64,000 nucleotides of DNA from Myxococcales bacterium (GCA_016706545.1 JADJJK010000025.1:1-64000); one strand, 5' to 3'. Numbered from the stretch's first letter, positions 34,265-42,937 are shown. Notes: a model not told the origin generated them from the sequence alone. Numbers and translations are program-made.

Positions 34265-34651
34265 TCACGGCGCCTCGTGACAGACCGCCTCGATGTTGTG
34301 CCCATCCGGGTCCAGCACGTAGGCGCCGTAGTAGGTGGGGTGGTAGTGCGGCCTCAAGCCCGGGGCGCCGTTGTCCTTGCCGCCCGCGGCGAGCGCGTCC
34401 CGGTAGAATGCCTCCACCTCTGCGCGCGACGACACGCGGAACGCAAGGTGGATTGGTGGGCCGGTCGCGTCGCCTTCGCTGATCCACAAATCCGATCCAT
34501 CCGCGTGACAGAAACCCGCGGTCCGGGGGCCTCCACCGGGTGGTTCAGGCGGTTCCACCAGCCGTGAATGGCCCGTTTGCACGAGCGCTCGCACATAGAA
34601 GGCCTTGCTCCTTGCGAAGTCGCCGACGGTGATGGCCACATGATCGAACAT
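34265..34651 (-). CDS. VOC-family (glyoxalase-like) protein
   Basis: From ATG 34651 the product is 128 residues and begins MFDHVAITVGDFARSKAFY, the first beta-alpha-beta unit of the vicinal oxygen chelate fold. HLAFRVSSRAEVEAFY and a final YYGAYVLDPDGHNIEAV complete two modules. Metal-binding residues are likely His4, the His in HLAF and the Glu in NIEAV. The family includes glyoxalases, dioxygenases and resistance proteins; substrate unknown. Confidence 0.9.
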   Translation of the reverse strand: MFDHVAITVGDFARSKAFYVRALVQTGHSRLVEPPEPPGGGPRTAGFCHADGSDLWISEGDATGPPIHLAFRVSSRAEVEAFYRDALAAGGKDNGAPGLRPHYHPTYYGAYVLDPDGHNIEAVCHEAP

Positions 34652-34757
34652 TCGAGCTCCGCCTGGTTGCTGATGCGAGCCTACCGCAGACGGTGGATGA
34701 TCTACCTGGCTGCGCCCTTCGACTCTGCCCATCTCTCCGCAGGGACGCAAGGACGAG

Positions 34758-34845
34758 CTAGCGCGTGAGCTCGGCGGAGACGCCGTGGGCTACCGACAGC
34801 TCGAGCGCGTTCGCGGGCGCCATGTCGGTGGCCACAACCCGTCCA
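34758..34845 (-). pseudogene. 3' remnant of an outer-membrane protein paralogue
   Basis: About 85 bases match the extreme 3' end of the OMP gene at 13493: both begin (plus strand) GACGAGCTAGCG, continue with GAGCTCGGCGGAGA-type sequence and include GTCGGTGGCCAC. The encoded end is VSAELTR against ISAEFTR. Nothing else of the gene remains here. Confidence 0.75.
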
Positions 34846-34869
34846 CGGGAGTGGATCAAGCTCAACTCG

Positions 34870-35202
34870 TCATGACTTCGAGTCAGTCTCGCTCGTGGTG
34901 ACACGCCTGCACGAGACCCTTGTGCCAGGTTCGACTTTTAGGTCCACGTCTTCATCGAGCACCACGACGCCATGCCACTTCGAGCCACCACCAACGAGAC
35001 GGATGTGTTCGACGAGAAATCTTCCACGGACAAGCTGCGGTTCGGCCGAGGAGCGCTGGAGCGAAACAGCGAGCGGCGCACCTCCTGGGAAGCGGTGGAT
35101 TGGAAACGCAGGGGCCAGTACGATGCCGCGACCCCGAATATGGAAGGAGTCTTCCACGACGAAGGTCAACGAAGCGGAAGGAGTGTCGCGCTCGCTCGTC
35201 AC
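34870..35202 (-). CDS. Small EF-Tu domain-2-like protein
   Basis: GTG 35202 opens a 110-residue product. LTFVVEDSFHIRGRGIVLAP near the start, PLAVSLQRSS in the middle and LVRGRFLVEHIRLVGGGSKW resemble the beta-barrel domain 2 of EF-Tu-like proteins found as stand-alone units. Function unknown; such single-domain proteins occur in other bacterial genomes next to immunity-like genes. No signal peptide. Confidence 0.6.
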   Translation of the reverse strand: MTSERDTPSASLTFVVEDSFHIRGRGIVLAPAFPIHRFPGGAPLAVSLQRSSAEPQLVRGRFLVEHIRLVGGGSKWHGVVVLDEDVDLKVEPGTRVSCRRVTTSETDSKS

Positions 35203-35500
35203 AAGGTTGGCTTACCACTTGGGCCCACGGCTTGTAACGGAACCCGGGGGCGCGGGGCCTGGGTCGGGGGCGCAGGGGCCTGCGGATCTGCTCGTTGACC
35301 CGGGGCTCATGCTCTCTTCGTTGCGCGCTCGTGTGAGGCGCATGGTCTCTGCGCCGCTGATGCTCGACTAGAATTCTAGATACTTGGACTCCGCCAGCCC
35401 GAAGGGATGTTGGCACCGCGATGTCTCGGTTGGGATCTCTCCGAAGGCGGCGCTGAGCCGAGCTTCATCACCACCACATCTTCGTCGCGAAGGAGCCTGG

Positions 35501-35520
35501 TCGAGTTTTGGCACCAGACG
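35501..35520. repeat. Solitary IS terminal repeat
   Basis: TCGAGTTTTGGCACCAGACG matches the repeats at 36378-36446 in the same orientation, and the inverted copies at 36186 and 37170. It reads as an outward IS end with no element attached. Confidence 0.6.
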
Positions 35521-35575
35521 GGGTACCTCGAGGGCTAACGATCGAGCGCCATGCCGTGCTATCACCAACTGCGCG

Positions 35576-36145
35576 ATGTCTCGCGGTGAGAACAAGTGGT
35601 GGATCTACCGCGGTAGCAAGCCGGTCGCGTTGCTATTGTTGGCGGCTGTGTGCGTGGGCGGGCTGTATACGGAAGGCTCGGCCTTGCTTGGCACGAGGGC
35701 GCTCAATGCCCAAGGGCTCGGAACGCCGCCGGTCGGACGCTATCTAGACGTGGCGTGCGATTCGCTAGAGCGCACGGGAATATTCGACAACGGCCAACCC
35801 GGTTACCTCTGCAGACTTGGCAGCCGACTCTTGCCGATCGTCGGCAGCCGTTCGGATGATGAAGTCCTTCCGAGTCATTTCGTCGGCCGGCTGCGCGAGT
35901 TCCGCAACAAAGACCACTATGGGCGAAGCGACACCGGAGACGTGGACTTCATCTGGTCCGATGATGTGCTCGCAAATCCGGATGTCGTGAATGCGTATCT
36001 TGAGGTCAAGACGCTTTGGCAGGGCCGCGTGATGTCCGTGCTGGCGATGTTGGTAGGTGTCGCGGCGATCGTCCTGTCCCTTCGCTGGCGTATAGGTCCG
36101 TGGGGAAGACTGTGGGGGCGATGGCGACCACGTCTGCGTGTGTAA
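35576..36145 (+). CDS. Predicted two-helix membrane protein
   Basis: From ATG 35576 the product is 189 residues, with a first transmembrane helix (VALLLLAAVCVGGLY) near residue 20, a periplasmic region of about 120 residues, and a second helix (VMSVLAMLVGVAAIVLSL) near the end followed by a basic tail. Upstream and downstream lie copies of the TTTGGCACCAGACG repeat (35506, 36186), so the gene sits between IS ends. Family not recognised. Confidence 0.6.
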   Translation: MSRGENKWWIYRGSKPVALLLLAAVCVGGLYTEGSALLGTRALNAQGLGTPPVGRYLDVACDSLERTGIFDNGQPGYLCRLGSRLLPIVGSRSDDEVLPSHFVGRLREFRNKDHYGRSDTGDVDFIWSDDVLANPDVVNAYLEVKTLWQGRVMSVLAMLVGVAAIVLSLRWRIGPWGRLWGRWRPRLRV

Positions 36146-36182
36146 GTCGTGCGCCACCCCCACTTGACGGCGGCGACCGCGT

Positions 36183-36446
36183 CCCCGTCCGGTGCCAAAA
36201 TCCATCCAAGGGGCGGCGGCGCCTGGAGGATCTCGCCGGCATCGTGAGCCCGGAGACGCTCTTGCTCTGGTACCGCGAGCTCATCGCCAAGAAGTACGAC
36301 GGTTCGGCTCGCTGTGGCGCTGGTCGACAAGCGCCGGCTTTCGGCCTCGCGCTCGTCGGAGTGCTGCTCGATCGACATTTGGCACCAGACGGAGCCCGAT
36401 CGAGGTTTGGCACCAGACGCGGTCGAGGTTTGGCACCAGACGGACG
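36183..36446 (+). mobile_element. Internally deleted IS remnant with triplicated right-end repeat
   Basis: The left end CCCGTCCGGTGCCAAAATCC at about 36184 is the inverse of TTTGGCACCAGACG. The interior encodes VSPETLLLWYRELIAKKYDG, an integrase-core transposase segment, up to about 36310. On the right, TTTGGCACCAGACG occurs three times, at 36378, 36406 and 36429. Most of the transposase is missing. Confidence 0.7.
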
Positions 36447-36459
36447 CAGGCGTTATACT
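36430..36459 (+). promoter_or_regulatory. Candidate promoter for the AbrB-Doc operon, -35 within an IS end repeat
   Basis: TTGGCA at 36430-36435 resembles a -35 box and TATACT at 36454-36459 a -10 box, separated by 18 bases. The antitoxin ATG is 35 bases downstream. The -35 element is part of the third IS end repeat. Confidence 0.5.
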
Positions 36460-36493
36460 TGGCGTGTTACGTGCGTACGAACAAGGCGCCCCT

Positions 36494-36724
36494 ATGATGA
36501 TCAAGAAGCTCTCCGCGGTCGGCAACAGCCTGGGCCTCATCATCGAGCGCCCCATCCTCGACCTGCTCGACATCACCAAGGACACCCCGCTCGAGGTCAG
36601 GACCGACGGCGAGGCGCTCATCATCCGTCCCGTGAGGAAGGCGCCGCTGGTGGACCGGGCGCTCGCCGCGGCTGACCGGCTGATGGACGCGCACGAGGAG
36701 ACGTACCGGAAGCTCGCCAAGTGA
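36494..36724 (+). CDS. AbrB/MazE-type antitoxin
   Basis: A 76-residue protein begins MMIKKLSAVGNSLGLII, the swapped-hairpin AbrB/SpoVT DNA-binding motif, followed by LLDITKDTPLEVRTDGEALIIRP. The C-terminal helix (AADRLMDAHEETYRKLAK) would bind and block the toxin. Antitoxins of this type also repress their own operon. The stop overlaps the Doc gene start as GTGA. Two ATGs are adjacent; either can serve. Confidence 0.9.
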   Translation: MMIKKLSAVGNSLGLIIERPILDLLDITKDTPLEVRTDGEALIIRPVRKAPLVDRALAAADRLMDAHEETYRKLAK

Positions 36725-37134
36725 GCGACGAACCCACCGAGATCGAGTTCCGCTCGGTCGAAGTAGAGCTGGCGCTGCACCAGCGCCAGCTCGACCGTTT
36801 CGGTGGCGGTGCGGGTCTGCGCGACCTCGGCCTGCTGGAATCGGCGGTGGCGCAGCCGCAGGCGTCGTTCGCCGGCACGTACGCGCACGAGGGGCTGTTC
36901 GCGATGGCGGCGGCGTACCTGTTCCACATCGTCTCGAACCACCCCTTCGTCGACGGCAACAAGCGTGCCGGCCTGCTCGCTGCGCAGGTCTTCCTCGACG
37001 TGAACGGCGTGAGCCTCGAGCACGGCTCCGAGGCGTTCTACGCGCTGACGATGGGCGTCGCGGAGGGACGCATCGACAAGTCCTCCGTCGCCCCTGAGCT
37101 CGAGCGCATCGCGAAGTCCAAGTCGACTACGTAG
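36721..37134 (+). CDS. doc: Doc-type Fic toxin (death on curing)
   Basis: A 137-residue Fic-fold protein with the Doc motif HPFVDGNKRAGLL at residues 74-86; His74 is the catalytic residue. Doc phosphorylates elongation factor Tu and stops translation. It begins with GTG overlapping the upstream AbrB-like antitoxin, a standard toxin-antitoxin arrangement. Length and motif are intact, so the module is probably functional. Both flanks carry IS end repeats (36429, 37170), suggesting the pair moved or was trapped with these elements. Confidence 0.92.
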   Translation: MSDEPTEIEFRSVEVELALHQRQLDRFGGGAGLRDLGLLESAVAQPQASFAGTYAHEGLFAMAAAYLFHIVSNHPFVDGNKRAGLLAAQVFLDVNGVSLEHGSEAFYALTMGVAEGRIDKSSVAPELERIAKSKSTT

Positions 37135-37169
37135 CCACTCCGCAGTGTCGACAAATCGTCACGGCATGT

Positions 37170-37191
37170 CCCCGTCTGGTGCCAAAGATCC
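37170..37191. repeat. Solitary IS terminal repeat, inverted
   Basis: CCCCGTCTGGTGCCAAAGAT is the inverse of the TTTGGCACCAGACG repeats at 36378-36446; it closes the right side of the toxin-antitoxin segment. Confidence 0.6.
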
Positions 37192-37247
37192 ATTGGCGCC
37201 GAATCCAAGGGCACAAGCGGCAGCACCGCTGGCGCGCCGAGCGCGGG

Positions 37248-38036
37248 CTATCGGGTGAGCTCAGGGGGAACGATGGGCACATCCGGGGGTAAGGTGAGGT
37301 CGGGCGGCGGCACCTTGACGGGCAACCACCCGTGGTCGTCCGCCCACGCGGCGATGGAGCGAGACGCGCCGACGGTGATGCAGAAGCCGGCGATCACCGC
37401 GAACGCGCCCGCTGCGCCCATCCCCGGTCCGAAGAGCAACGCCTCCTGCCAGGTGTAGCTGTGACGAGCAAGCCCCGCGATCAGCGCCGTGACTAGCGTG
37501 CCGGAGTAGAAGAGTGGTCGCACCGGAAACGCCCACGACTCGTCCTCGGCGAAGGTCGTCGCGAGCCAGTCGGGCGCCAGGGACGCTGCGGCGAACACGC
37601 CGCCCAGGCCCATCAAGCCATTGGCCACGACGTCACTTTGGGAGGCCGCGAGATGGAAGAGAACATGGGGGTCGTAGATCCACGCGACGGTTGCCAGCGC
37701 CACGGTGAGCCAGTAGCCGACGTGCGCTGCGACGCGAGTCGACAGGAGGCCAGGCAGGTAGAGGAGCGCACAGAGGAAGGACGCACCGATCAAGGCCACA
37801 ACCACCAGGTACGCAGCCCCCAAGATCCCAGCGAGTGCGTGCTCGAACGAGCTGATGGCGGTTGCCGCGACCGCGGCCGCCACTGCGACCGCGAACGAGG
37901 CACCGCGCGCGATGCGAACGAAGCGCGCCACAAAGGGAGGGCCAGTGGACCTCCCTGCTTCACGCAGCGCCACGCCCGACTGCGCCAACTCGTCACGCGC
38001 ATGGGGGCGCAGCCGTTCAGACCATGGCTGAACCAC
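37248..38036 (-). CDS. Predicted polytopic membrane protein
   Basis: I place the start at GTG 38036, giving 262 residues; the longer open frame reads back into the region of the divergent MORN gene. About six hydrophobic helices are visible, including FAVAVAAAVAATAISSF, LVVVALIGASFLCALLYL, YWLTVALATVAWIY and GAFAVIAGFCITVGA. The C-terminal tail is Pro-rich (PPPDLTLPPDVPIVPPE). No named family recognised. Confidence 0.65.
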   Translation of the reverse strand: MVQPWSERLRPHARDELAQSGVALREAGRSTGPPFVARFVRIARGASFAVAVAAAVAATAISSFEHALAGILGAAYLVVVALIGASFLCALLYLPGLLSTRVAAHVGYWLTVALATVAWIYDPHVLFHLAASQSDVVANGLMGLGGVFAAASLAPDWLATTFAEDESWAFPVRPLFYSGTLVTALIAGLARHSYTWQEALLFGPGMGAAGAFAVIAGFCITVGASRSIAAWADDHGWLPVKVPPPDLTLPPDVPIVPPELTR

Positions 38037-38170
38037 CGCTCGATCTCGACACCTCGCCGAGGTCGAGCGAGCCGACGGGCCCCAAAGCGGCAACAGCCGT
38101 GATCTGGCGAGCCACATCGAGCAGCCTCTATCGCCTTGTGTTCCCCGGGAGCCTGGTGTTTCCTGAATGC

Positions 38171-39709
38171 ATGCAGCGCTTGGTGCTCGCCATCGTCCTC
38201 TCTCTCGCTCTGTTCGGCTGCTCGAAGGCAGACAGGTACAACTCGAACTTCCCGTCGGTGCGGATCGAGAGCGCCACCATCGTCGATGCAAAGAGTGCCA
38301 AACCCTACTCCGGCAAGCTCATCGCCCGCGACGAGCAGATCGCCGCGGTCGCGCGCGCCGTCCTCGGCCCGAATCGCGATCTCGTCGCGGGGACCGCGCT
38401 GACCGGCCTCGTGCTCGTGATGCCGGTCAAAGACGGAGTGCCCGACGGCACGGCGGTCGTGCTTGTTGATCTCAAGGCGCCGAAGCTCAATCCCGAGCTT
38501 GGACGGCGCAGCGAGTTCGAGCTCGATGTCGCGCGGGCGGTCAGCCCGACGATCAAGATCGCGGAGGCGACCTTTCGCGCTGGCAAGCTCGACGGCGTGG
38601 CCGCGGCATACGGGCCCGCGAGCGCGAGCTTGAGCATGGAGAAGGTCGCGGAAGCGACGTTCCGGGACCATCAGCTCGATGGCGTTGCCCGCGAGTTCTT
38701 CCACGGCAACAAAGTCAGACGCGAGTACAACTTCGCCAGGGGCGTGCAGAACGGTGTCCAGAAGATCTTTCACGACAACGGCAAGCTCGCGCGTGCAACG
38801 CCATTCGAGCACGGCGCTCCACACGGCGAATCGAAGGCGTTCTACGCGACCGGCGCGCCGCGCGGCCACGGCACGTACGACAGGGGCAAGCCGACGGGAA
38901 CCCACGTGACGTTGTTCCCAAACGGCAAGCCGGAGGCCGAAGTGACCTACGCGCCGGACGCGCCGATGGTGGAGAAGCGCTGGTTCTCCACCGGCCAGCG
39001 CGCCGACGAGCCGCCGAACGGCGTCATCGAGGAGTACTACGCGACGGGAAACGTCCAGACCCGCCTTACCTATGTCTCGGGCGTCAAGGCCGGCCCGTTC
39101 GAGCAATTCTACTCCGATGGGAAGAAGTGGAAGGCCGGCACCTACGCGCAGGGCGAGCTTGACGGGCGCTACGAGGAGTGGTGGCGGAACGGCAAACCCG
39201 CTGTCTTGGCGACGTACGTGAGCGGCAAGCTGACCGGCCAGTACGCGCGCTACTACGCGAACGGCAGAACCTGGGAGCTCGCGATGTACTCCGCCGGCAC
39301 GCGCGTCGGCGAATACAAGAAGTGGTGGAAGAACGGCAAGCTGGCCCACGTGTACACGTACACGCAGGAAGGCAAGCTCGACGGCGAGTACAAGCAGTTC
39401 TACGACAACGGCGCGAAGTGGGTCGAAGCGCGCTACGCGAACGGCAAGCCGCAGGGCGCGATCCAGCGCTGGTATCCCGACGGCAAGCTCGGCTACGTCC
39501 TACACCACGAGCACGGCCGACCGCACGGCGCGTTCAAGCGCTGGTATGGCGACGGCAAGCCGCGCCTCGAAGCAAGCTACGTCAAGGGCACATTCGATGG
39601 TGAGTTCAAGAACTGGAACGCCGACGGTACCGTCTTCGAGATGGCGACCTATCAACGCGGGCTGCTCGTCAGGAGCACGCGAGGAAGCGCCGACACGCCT
39701 CCTCCGTGA
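38171..39709 (+). CDS. Lipoprotein with MORN-like (YwqK-type) repeats
   Basis: From ATG 38171 the product is 512 residues. The signal peptide ends in LFGC, a good lipobox. From about residue 130 to the end there are some fifteen repeats of about 21-24 residues of form (F/Y)YxNGK...xxxYxxGxxxG, as in KKWWKNGKLAHVYTYTQ and QFYDNGAKWVEARYANG. These MORN-variant repeats fold into beta-hairpin ladders and are typical of the YwqK family, which is often annotated as antitoxin-like. The protein is likely on the outer membrane. The gene is followed at once by a RAYT fragment. Confidence 0.85.
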   Translation: MQRLVLAIVLSLALFGCSKADRYNSNFPSVRIESATIVDAKSAKPYSGKLIARDEQIAAVARAVLGPNRDLVAGTALTGLVLVMPVKDGVPDGTAVVLVDLKAPKLNPELGRRSEFELDVARAVSPTIKIAEATFRAGKLDGVAAAYGPASASLSMEKVAEATFRDHQLDGVAREFFHGNKVRREYNFARGVQNGVQKIFHDNGKLARATPFEHGAPHGESKAFYATGAPRGHGTYDRGKPTGTHVTLFPNGKPEAEVTYAPDAPMVEKRWFSTGQRADEPPNGVIEEYYATGNVQTRLTYVSGVKAGPFEQFYSDGKKWKAGTYAQGELDGRYEEWWRNGKPAVLATYVSGKLTGQYARYYANGRTWELAMYSAGTRVGEYKKWWKNGKLAHVYTYTQEGKLDGEYKQFYDNGAKWVEARYANGKPQGAIQRWYPDGKLGYVLHHEHGRPHGAFKRWYGDGKPRLEASYVKGTFDGEFKNWNADGTVFEMATYQRGLLVRSTRGSADTPPP

Positions 39710-39751
39710 TCACGCGATCGCGACGCCGGTGCAGAACATGCCGTGGCTTGC

Positions 39752-40013
39752 TCGTGCATGACCCGGGCGGTGGACTGCCCGCGTTCACCCAGGAGTTGCA
39801 TAGCCTGACGGCTCGGGCGTTGAATGCGTGGCGCGGGCGCTGGGAGAACTTCTGGGCAGACGAGCAACCTGGTCAGTTGGAGCTGGTGGAAGTGCGGGAT
39901 GTGCTCGACAAGATCTCGTATGCGGCGGCAAACCCGGCGACGGCGCAGCTCGTCGAGCACGTGGAGCCCCTTGCTTCACCTCATGCGCGCCCTCGCGCCT
40001 CGTCGCGGCGTGG
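39752..40013 (+). pseudogene. Internal RAYT fragment with 3' flank
   Basis: Encodes VHDPGGGLPAFTQELHSLTA, RWENFWADEQPGQLELVEV and DKISYAAANPATAQLVEHVE, almost identical to the copy at 28494, then jumps straight to the RAYT 3' flank (CGCGCCTCGTCGCGGCGTGG) at about 39987. The N-terminal HUH region and C-terminal half are missing. No REP follows; similarity to the 3' flank fades by about 40150. Confidence 0.85.
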
Positions 40014-40260
40014 CGCGGCGCCAGCGAGAAACGCCGCGCTGCCCCTTCATCGGGCGGCATCGGCGCCCTGCGAGCGCCTGTGGAGCTCACGGACAGCGCT
40101 CAGCGTGTGCACTCTCTGTACGAGAGCCTACGCCACTTGGCCTCGCGTCATTTGGCCAGTCCATCACACCCGCGCCCGCCCTTGGTAGCCCCAGGCCCCG
40201 CCGCCTAGCGGTCTTTCTATCCCGCCGCAAGGCGTAGCACTGCCTGTCGGTACGCCGCTC

Positions 40261-40485
40261 GTGGATGGGTTACGATACAGGATCTCGGCTGCATCAGTGA
40301 CCCGATGCGTGCAAGGCAGGGTGCTGACGCTCGAGCTTGCGCTACACCTATCCGCCCTCCTCAAGATGCACCCACCGACGAGCCTTCCAGCGAGCCTTGA
40401 CGAAACGTTGGCGTTCGTCGCGGCTCGCGAAATTGCGGCGCGTACGAGTAGGCGGCCGCGCGTGATTCGCAGAAGGGCGCCGTGA
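40261..40485 (+). CDS. Possible small leader protein of the LRR gene
   Basis: A 74-residue frame opens with GTG 40261 and its stop overlaps the LRR gene start as GTGA. The overlap is the main reason to consider it real. The sequence (SAASVTRCVQGRVLTLELAL, FVAAREIAARTSRRPR) shows no family. It could be a small coupled protein or chance. Confidence 0.35.
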   Translation: MDGLRYRISAASVTRCVQGRVLTLELALHLSALLKMHPPTSLPASLDETLAFVAAREIAARTSRRPRVIRRRAP

Positions 40486-42437
40486 CAAGGTCTCCCACGT
40501 CCAGCGGTTGGTTCGACAGCCTCGTGCAGGCGCGCCGCGAGCCCGATCAGGTAATCGGCCTCAGCCTCGAGGCCAAGCGCAAGTCCGACGGCCACGACGA
40601 GACCCGGCTCGGCGTGCTGGGCCAGATGATCAACCTCGAGCGCTGCACCCTAGACCGCCAGAAGTTGCGCTGCCTGCCCGCCGGGCTGGCAGCGCTGACC
40701 AAGCTGACCCGCCTGTCGCTGCACCGCTGCGCTGCGCTGGCGTCGCTGGCCGGCATCGAGGAGCTGGCCACGCTCACCACGGTCGAGCTCTACGAGCTTC
40801 CCGCGCTCGATCTCGCCGACGCCCTGGCCCGGATCGCCCGCCTGCCCCGGCTCGAGACCCTCCTGCTCGGCGGCGAGGCGCTCCACCGCGTGCCCGCTGA
40901 GATCGCCGGGGTGGCCGCTGCAACCGTGCGGCTCGATCGGTGCTGGAACCTCGATCTGGCCGACGCCTTGACCCAGCTGGCGAGGCTCGCGCCGCTGCGG
41001 GTCCTCGAGCTGCGCATCATCAGCCAGGCCGCGACCGCGCTGCCCGACACGCTCGGTGGCCTGGCCCAGGTCGAGGAGCTGATCGCCGGCGCGACCAGCC
41101 TGGCCGCGCTACCGACGACCATCGGCGGGCTCACTCAACTGCGCCGGCTCGACGTCCACCGCAACCAGCTACGCGCGGTGCCGGTCGAGCTGTGCGACCT
41201 CGCCCGCCTCGAGGTGCTCGACCTGAGCTGGAACCGCACCCTGCGCAAGGTGCCGGCGCGGCTCGGCGACCTCCAGGCCCTGCGCAGCCTCGACCTCCAG
41301 GAGACCGGGGTGGCGGCGCTGCCGCCGTCGGCGTCGCGGCTCGCCAACCTGCGCGAGCTGTCGGCCGGCGCCAAGCTCGTCACGGTGCCGGCCGACTTCT
41401 TCGCCACCCTCCGCTTCGACAAGGTCAAGCTGCCCGCCGCGCTGTCGAGCCAGGCCCAGTTCCGCCCGCTCGACGTCGCGGTTGAGCGCGTCGACCTCGA
41501 TCGGGTGGAGCGGGTCACCGACGACCTCGGCGATCCGCGGTTCCTCACCGTCGATCTGCCCGGGCTGACCACGCCGCTGGTCGGGCTGTCGCGGATGCGG
41601 CGGCTCGAGGCCGCCGAGCTGCGCTTGTCGCCAGCCATCCTCGACGACGCGCTGACCCGGCTGGCCGACGCGCCGGCGCTGGTGCGGCTGCGCATCCGGG
41701 GCACCGACGCGGCCGGGCTGGGCGGGCTGCCCGCGTCGATCGGCGGCCTCGCCGGGCTCGACGAGCTCAACCTCGGCGGCTGCGATCTCGACGCGCTGCC
41801 GCCCGAGCTGGGCCGGCTGCGGCGGCTGCGCGTGCTCTACCTGGGCAAGCTCCGGCTCGCCCAGCTACCCGACGAGCTCGCCGAGCTCGCCGCGCTCGAG
41901 ATCCTGGAGCTGACCGGGCCGTCGTTGACCGCGCTGCCTGCGTGGATCAGCCGCCTCAGCGCGCTGCGCCATCTGACCCTGCGCGAGTTCGGCCTGCGCG
42001 GCCTGCCCACCGGGATAGCCGCGCTGCCGCAGCTGGCGGAGCTCACCCTGAGCTGGGCCGCCCCGGAGCCGGTGCCCGAGCTGGGTCGGCTCTCTGCCCT
42101 ACGCCGGCTCGACTTCGAGCGGCGCGGCACGTTCAACTGGGCCAGCCTGCTCCGGCTCCTGACGGCCAGCCCGCTCGAGATCCTGATCTTGCGCACCGGG
42201 CAGATGGAGACGCTGCCGCCGGAGATCGGCGACCACCCGCACCTGCGCCACCTCGATCTTTCGTTCACGCGCATGAAGCGGGTGCCGCCCGAGCTGGGCC
42301 GGCTGGGCGCGCTCCGCTACCTCCGGGTGTGCCACGGCGATCTCGAGACGGGACAGAGCGTAGTCGCGCACCTGGGCCACCGGTGGTCGCGGACCGATCG
42401 CGGCCCGACCATCTCGACCTACGAGCGCAGCGAATGA
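40482..42437 (+). CDS. Leucine-rich repeat protein
   Basis: A 651-residue protein starting at GTG 40482 with no signal peptide. It consists of bacterial LRR units of about 23 residues with LxxLxLxxNxLxxLP pattern, for example LTQLRRLDVHRNQLRAVP, LARLEVLDLSWNRTLRKVP, LAGLDELNLGGCDLDALP and LRRLRVLYLGKLRLAQLP. At least 20 repeats can be counted. These form a curved protein-binding solenoid. The protein is intracellular, so it may be a signalling or immunity partner rather than a secreted effector. Remnants of two ISs follow at 42456 and 42758. Confidence 0.9.
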   Translation: MTRSPTSSGWFDSLVQARREPDQVIGLSLEAKRKSDGHDETRLGVLGQMINLERCTLDRQKLRCLPAGLAALTKLTRLSLHRCAALASLAGIEELATLTTVELYELPALDLADALARIARLPRLETLLLGGEALHRVPAEIAGVAAATVRLDRCWNLDLADALTQLARLAPLRVLELRIISQAATALPDTLGGLAQVEELIAGATSLAALPTTIGGLTQLRRLDVHRNQLRAVPVELCDLARLEVLDLSWNRTLRKVPARLGDLQALRSLDLQETGVAALPPSASRLANLRELSAGAKLVTVPADFFATLRFDKVKLPAALSSQAQFRPLDVAVERVDLDRVERVTDDLGDPRFLTVDLPGLTTPLVGLSRMRRLEAAELRLSPAILDDALTRLADAPALVRLRIRGTDAAGLGGLPASIGGLAGLDELNLGGCDLDALPPELGRLRRLRVLYLGKLRLAQLPDELAELAALEILELTGPSLTALPAWISRLSALRHLTLREFGLRGLPTGIAALPQLAELTLSWAAPEPVPELGRLSALRRLDFERRGTFNWASLLRLLTASPLEILILRTGQMETLPPEIGDHPHLRHLDLSFTRMKRVPPELGRLGALRYLRVCHGDLETGQSVVAHLGHRWSRTDRGPTISTYERSE

Positions 42438-42455
42438 CGTTTCGCTCGAACAAGG

Positions 42456-42720
42456 ATGCCGTGGAAGACCTTCCTGAAGGCGCACGCCGGAGCCATCTGC
42501 GCAGTCGACTGCTTCTCCGTGGAGGTGCTGACGTTCACCGGTGCTCTTCGCCATCGACCTCGAATCGCGCCGGGTGCAGATCTGCGGAATCGCGCGGCAG
42601 CCCTGCGGCGCGTGGATGAAGCAGGTCGCGCGCAACCTCACCGATGGCGTCTGGTGCAAAAACTCCATCCGCGCCGAACTCCACGGGGTCTTAACACCTT
42701 GCCAAGAAGTACGACGGCAC
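42456..42720 (+). mobile_element. IS integrase-core fragment
   Basis: Reads WKTFLKAHAGAICAVDCFSV then, after a frameshift at about 42540, VLFAIDLESRRVQICGIARQ and WMKQVARNLTDG, the central integrase (rve) region with its Asp residues. A degenerate terminal repeat (CTGGTGCAAAAACTCCATCC) at about 42651 and the LAKKYDGTA segment follow. It belongs to the same IS type as the fragments at 31850, 34168, 36200 and 45434. Confidence 0.75.
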
Positions 42721-42757
42721 AGCTCGCCGTCGGGCTGGTCGACCACTGTCGCGGGCG

Positions 42758-42937
42758 GGGCCTCGTGGGCGCCATCACGAGCGTCACATCGATGGCGTGG
42801 TCGCCCAGGCGCTCCGGCTCACCAACGCCGCCCTGGAGGGCAACAACGCGCGCATCCGTGGCATCAGCCAACGCGCTCACGGCTACCGCAACCCCGACAA
42901 CCTCATGCTGGTGCTCTATCATGCGTCCTGGCACTAG
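42758..42937 (+). mobile_element. C-terminal fragment of an ISL3-like transposase
   Basis: The segment encodes LRLTNAALEGNNARIRGISQ and RAHGYRNPDNLMLVLYHASW before a stop. The TNxxLEGxNxxIR pattern is the conserved end of ISL3-family transposases. Nothing upstream belongs to it. Confidence 0.65.

Noticed and set aside
36378..36446. Three TTTGGCACCAGACG repeats as a CRISPR or regulatory array
   Set aside because: They match solitary and inverted copies next to transposase fragments, so IS ends are the better explanation.
37862..38170. Upstream extension of the MORN-repeat gene to 37862
   Set aside because: The extension is Arg-rich and antisense to the membrane protein gene; the ATG at 38171 opens a proper lipoprotein signal.
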